Source: Clostridium sp. CAG:411 (GTDB lineage Bacteria; Bacillota; Clostridia; Lachnospirales; Lachnospiraceae). Taken from it: a DNA stretch of 16,106 nt. Below the pieces are notes generated by a model that saw nothing but the letters and a program-made list of their open reading frames with translations, was not told where the DNA came from and did not search any database. The stretch spans positions 43,570 to 59,675 of the forward strand of contig FR899674.1 in the NCBI GenBank assembly GCA_000437275.1, given 5' to 3'. A program made the position numbers and the translations under genes. This document shows, piece by piece, positions 15,236-16,106 of the stretch; position 1 is the first letter of the stretch; each line of letters starts with the position of its first letter.

Positions 15236-16106
15236 TTATTTTTTTAATCGTAACCGAATTGTTTTCCTTGCACCAAACTTAGTTCTGATGGTTATCTTAA
15301 CCTTTCCTGCTCTCTTCATTTTTAACACACCTGCTTTGGTCTTTGTTAAAACTTTCTTATTAGAAATTTTGCAACTGGTAATCTTGTCTCCCTTTACAAG
15401 TTTTACAATTCTACTCCAGCCTATTGTTTTATTCTTTTTATAAGTAAACTTGCTCTTCTTTACCTTAAGTGTTGCAGTTTTAACAGTCACTTTGCATTTT
15501 GCAGAAATTGCAGTTCCAGAAACAGTTGCAACAACAATTGCAGTTCCTTTCTTCATTCCTGTAATCTTTCCTGTTTTTGAAATCTTAACAACCTTTTTAT
15601 TACTGCTCTTCCATACAATCGCTGCCTGTGATGCAGTTTTTGGTGTGATAACTGTTTTCAATTTTGCAGTCTGGTTCACATAAATGCTTGCCTTTTTCTT
15701 TATAGAAACTTTACTAACTCGCTGAGAAGGGGCATCTGGCAATTTACCGTCTTCTATATCTTCAATTCCTGCACCTGTTGTGGCTGCTGGAGTTTCCACT
15801 ACATCTGGAGTTGTTGTACTGACAGGTTCTACTGTAGGTGTCATTGTAATTTCTGGTGTAGGTATTACTCCTGGTGTAGGTAATATCGTTGCTATCGGTG
15901 CCTCTGTGTCAGATGGCGTTTCTGTTATTTCCGGTTGCTTGGTAACAGATGGAACCTCCGTCATTGCTGGGTTTTCTGTTTCTGCCGGAAGAATTGGAGT
16001 ACTCGTTGCACTAGGTGTCTGTGTCGGTATCGTTGGATACCATGTATATCCTGGACTTATAATCGGTATAACAGGAGTTGCAGTTACGGCTGGCTCTGTT
16101 GTTACC
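15236..16106 (-). CDS. Thr/Pro-rich surface protein with BIG2-like domain (C-terminal part)
   Basis: The C-terminal 289 residues of a longer protein; the frame stays open to the right edge with no stop, so the Met codon at 15964 is probably internal and the true start lies outside the window. The visible part starts with at least 127 residues of Thr/Pro/Val-rich linker (VTTEPAVTATPVIP..., TPGVIPTPEITMTP), then a BIG2-like Ig fold (about 15482-15718: VSIKKKASIYVNQTAKLK, WKSSNKKVVKISKTGKITG, KKGTAIVVATV). A second, very basic beta domain follows (15236-15470), ending RKTIRLRLKK. These are typical of secreted adhesion or wall-bound proteins of Clostridia. There is no LPxTG signal. The linker style resembles the downstream toroid protein, so the two may share surface localisation. 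What the missing head domain is cannot be said. Confidence 0.8.
   Translation of the reverse strand, partial: VTTEPAVTATPVIPIISPGYTWYPTIPTQTPSATSTPILPAETENPAMTEVPSVTKQPEITETPSDTEAPIATILPTPGVIPTPEITMTPTVEPVSTTTPDVVETPAATTGAGIEDIEDGKLPDAPSQRVSKVSIKKKASIYVNQTAKLKTVITPKTASQAAIVWKSSNKKVVKISKTGKITGMKKGTAIVVATVSGTAISAKCKVTVKTATLKVKKSKFTYKKNKTIGWSRIVKLVKGDKITSCKISNKKVLTKTKAGVLKMKRAGKVKITIRTKFGARKTIRLRLKK
15725..16106 (-). repeat. Thr/Pro linker with degenerate internal repeats
   Basis: Low-complexity coding DNA with imperfect tandem units, for example two copies of GGTGTAGGTA on the plus strand around 15856-15885, encoding TP-rich peptide. Such tracts are prone to slippage and length change between strains. 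Confidence 0.55.

Noticed and set aside
15236..15964. Treating the Met codon at 15964 as the gene start
   Set aside because: The same frame is open without a stop to the window edge and codes for the same kind of Thr/Pro linker, with no good ribosome binding site at 15964; the gene is truncated by the window.
1..16106. CRISPR arrays, insertion sequences, tRNA or rRNA genes
   Set aside because: No regular direct repeats with spacers, no transposase or integrase motifs and no tRNA-like cloverleaf noticed on reading both strands; a tRNA scan was not possible.

Overview
The window is low-GC DNA with strong AGGAGG-type ribosome binding sites. Its gene content (a Firmicutes-type leuS, a TruA-like enzyme, multi-domain surface proteins with Thr/Pro linkers and InlB-type repeats) suggests a gut-type member of the Clostridia, most likely Lachnospiraceae. 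That placement is inferred from gene style and was not tested by phylogeny. No rRNA, tRNA, CRISPR array, transposase or integrase was seen.

Left part (1-1654, minus strand): the first 222 codons of leuS, driven by a near-consensus promoter and lacking a T-box leader, then a TruA-like pseudouridine synthase whose catalytic aspartate is a glutamate.

Middle part (1834-4953, plus strand): a two-gene restriction-modification system. It has an AlwI/N.BstNBI-family type IIS endonuclease and a Dam-like (D12 class) adenine-N6 methyltransferase with its own promoter. It is more AT-rich by eye than its flanks, lies on the opposite strand to them, and ends in a bidirectional hairpin terminator. It looks like a horizontally acquired cassette.

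Right part (5022-15140, minus strand): six genes with gaps of 11-48 nt or short overlaps, read as one operon. In transcription order they encode: (1) a secreted modular protein with an alpha/alpha-toroid (prenyltransferase/transcobalamin-like) head, InlB-type repeats and an Fn3-like tail; (2) a membrane-anchored protein with Ig-like repeats and a C-terminal DUF4430 domain; (3) a second toroid protein with a C-terminal membrane anchor; (4) a MoxR-type AAA+ ATPase; (5) a DUF58 protein; (6) a membrane transglutaminase-fold protein with Asp at the usual catalytic Cys position. Toroid plus DUF4430 is the domain pair that makes up animal intrinsic factor and transcobalamin, here split over neighbouring genes and joined to a MoxR-DUF58-transglutaminase module. 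This is the most interesting system in the window. I propose a surface ligand-capture or surface-assembly machine; the ligand is unknown.

Upstream (15236 to the right edge, minus strand) is the C-terminal end of another Thr/Pro-rich surface protein with a BIG2-like domain, cut by the window edge.
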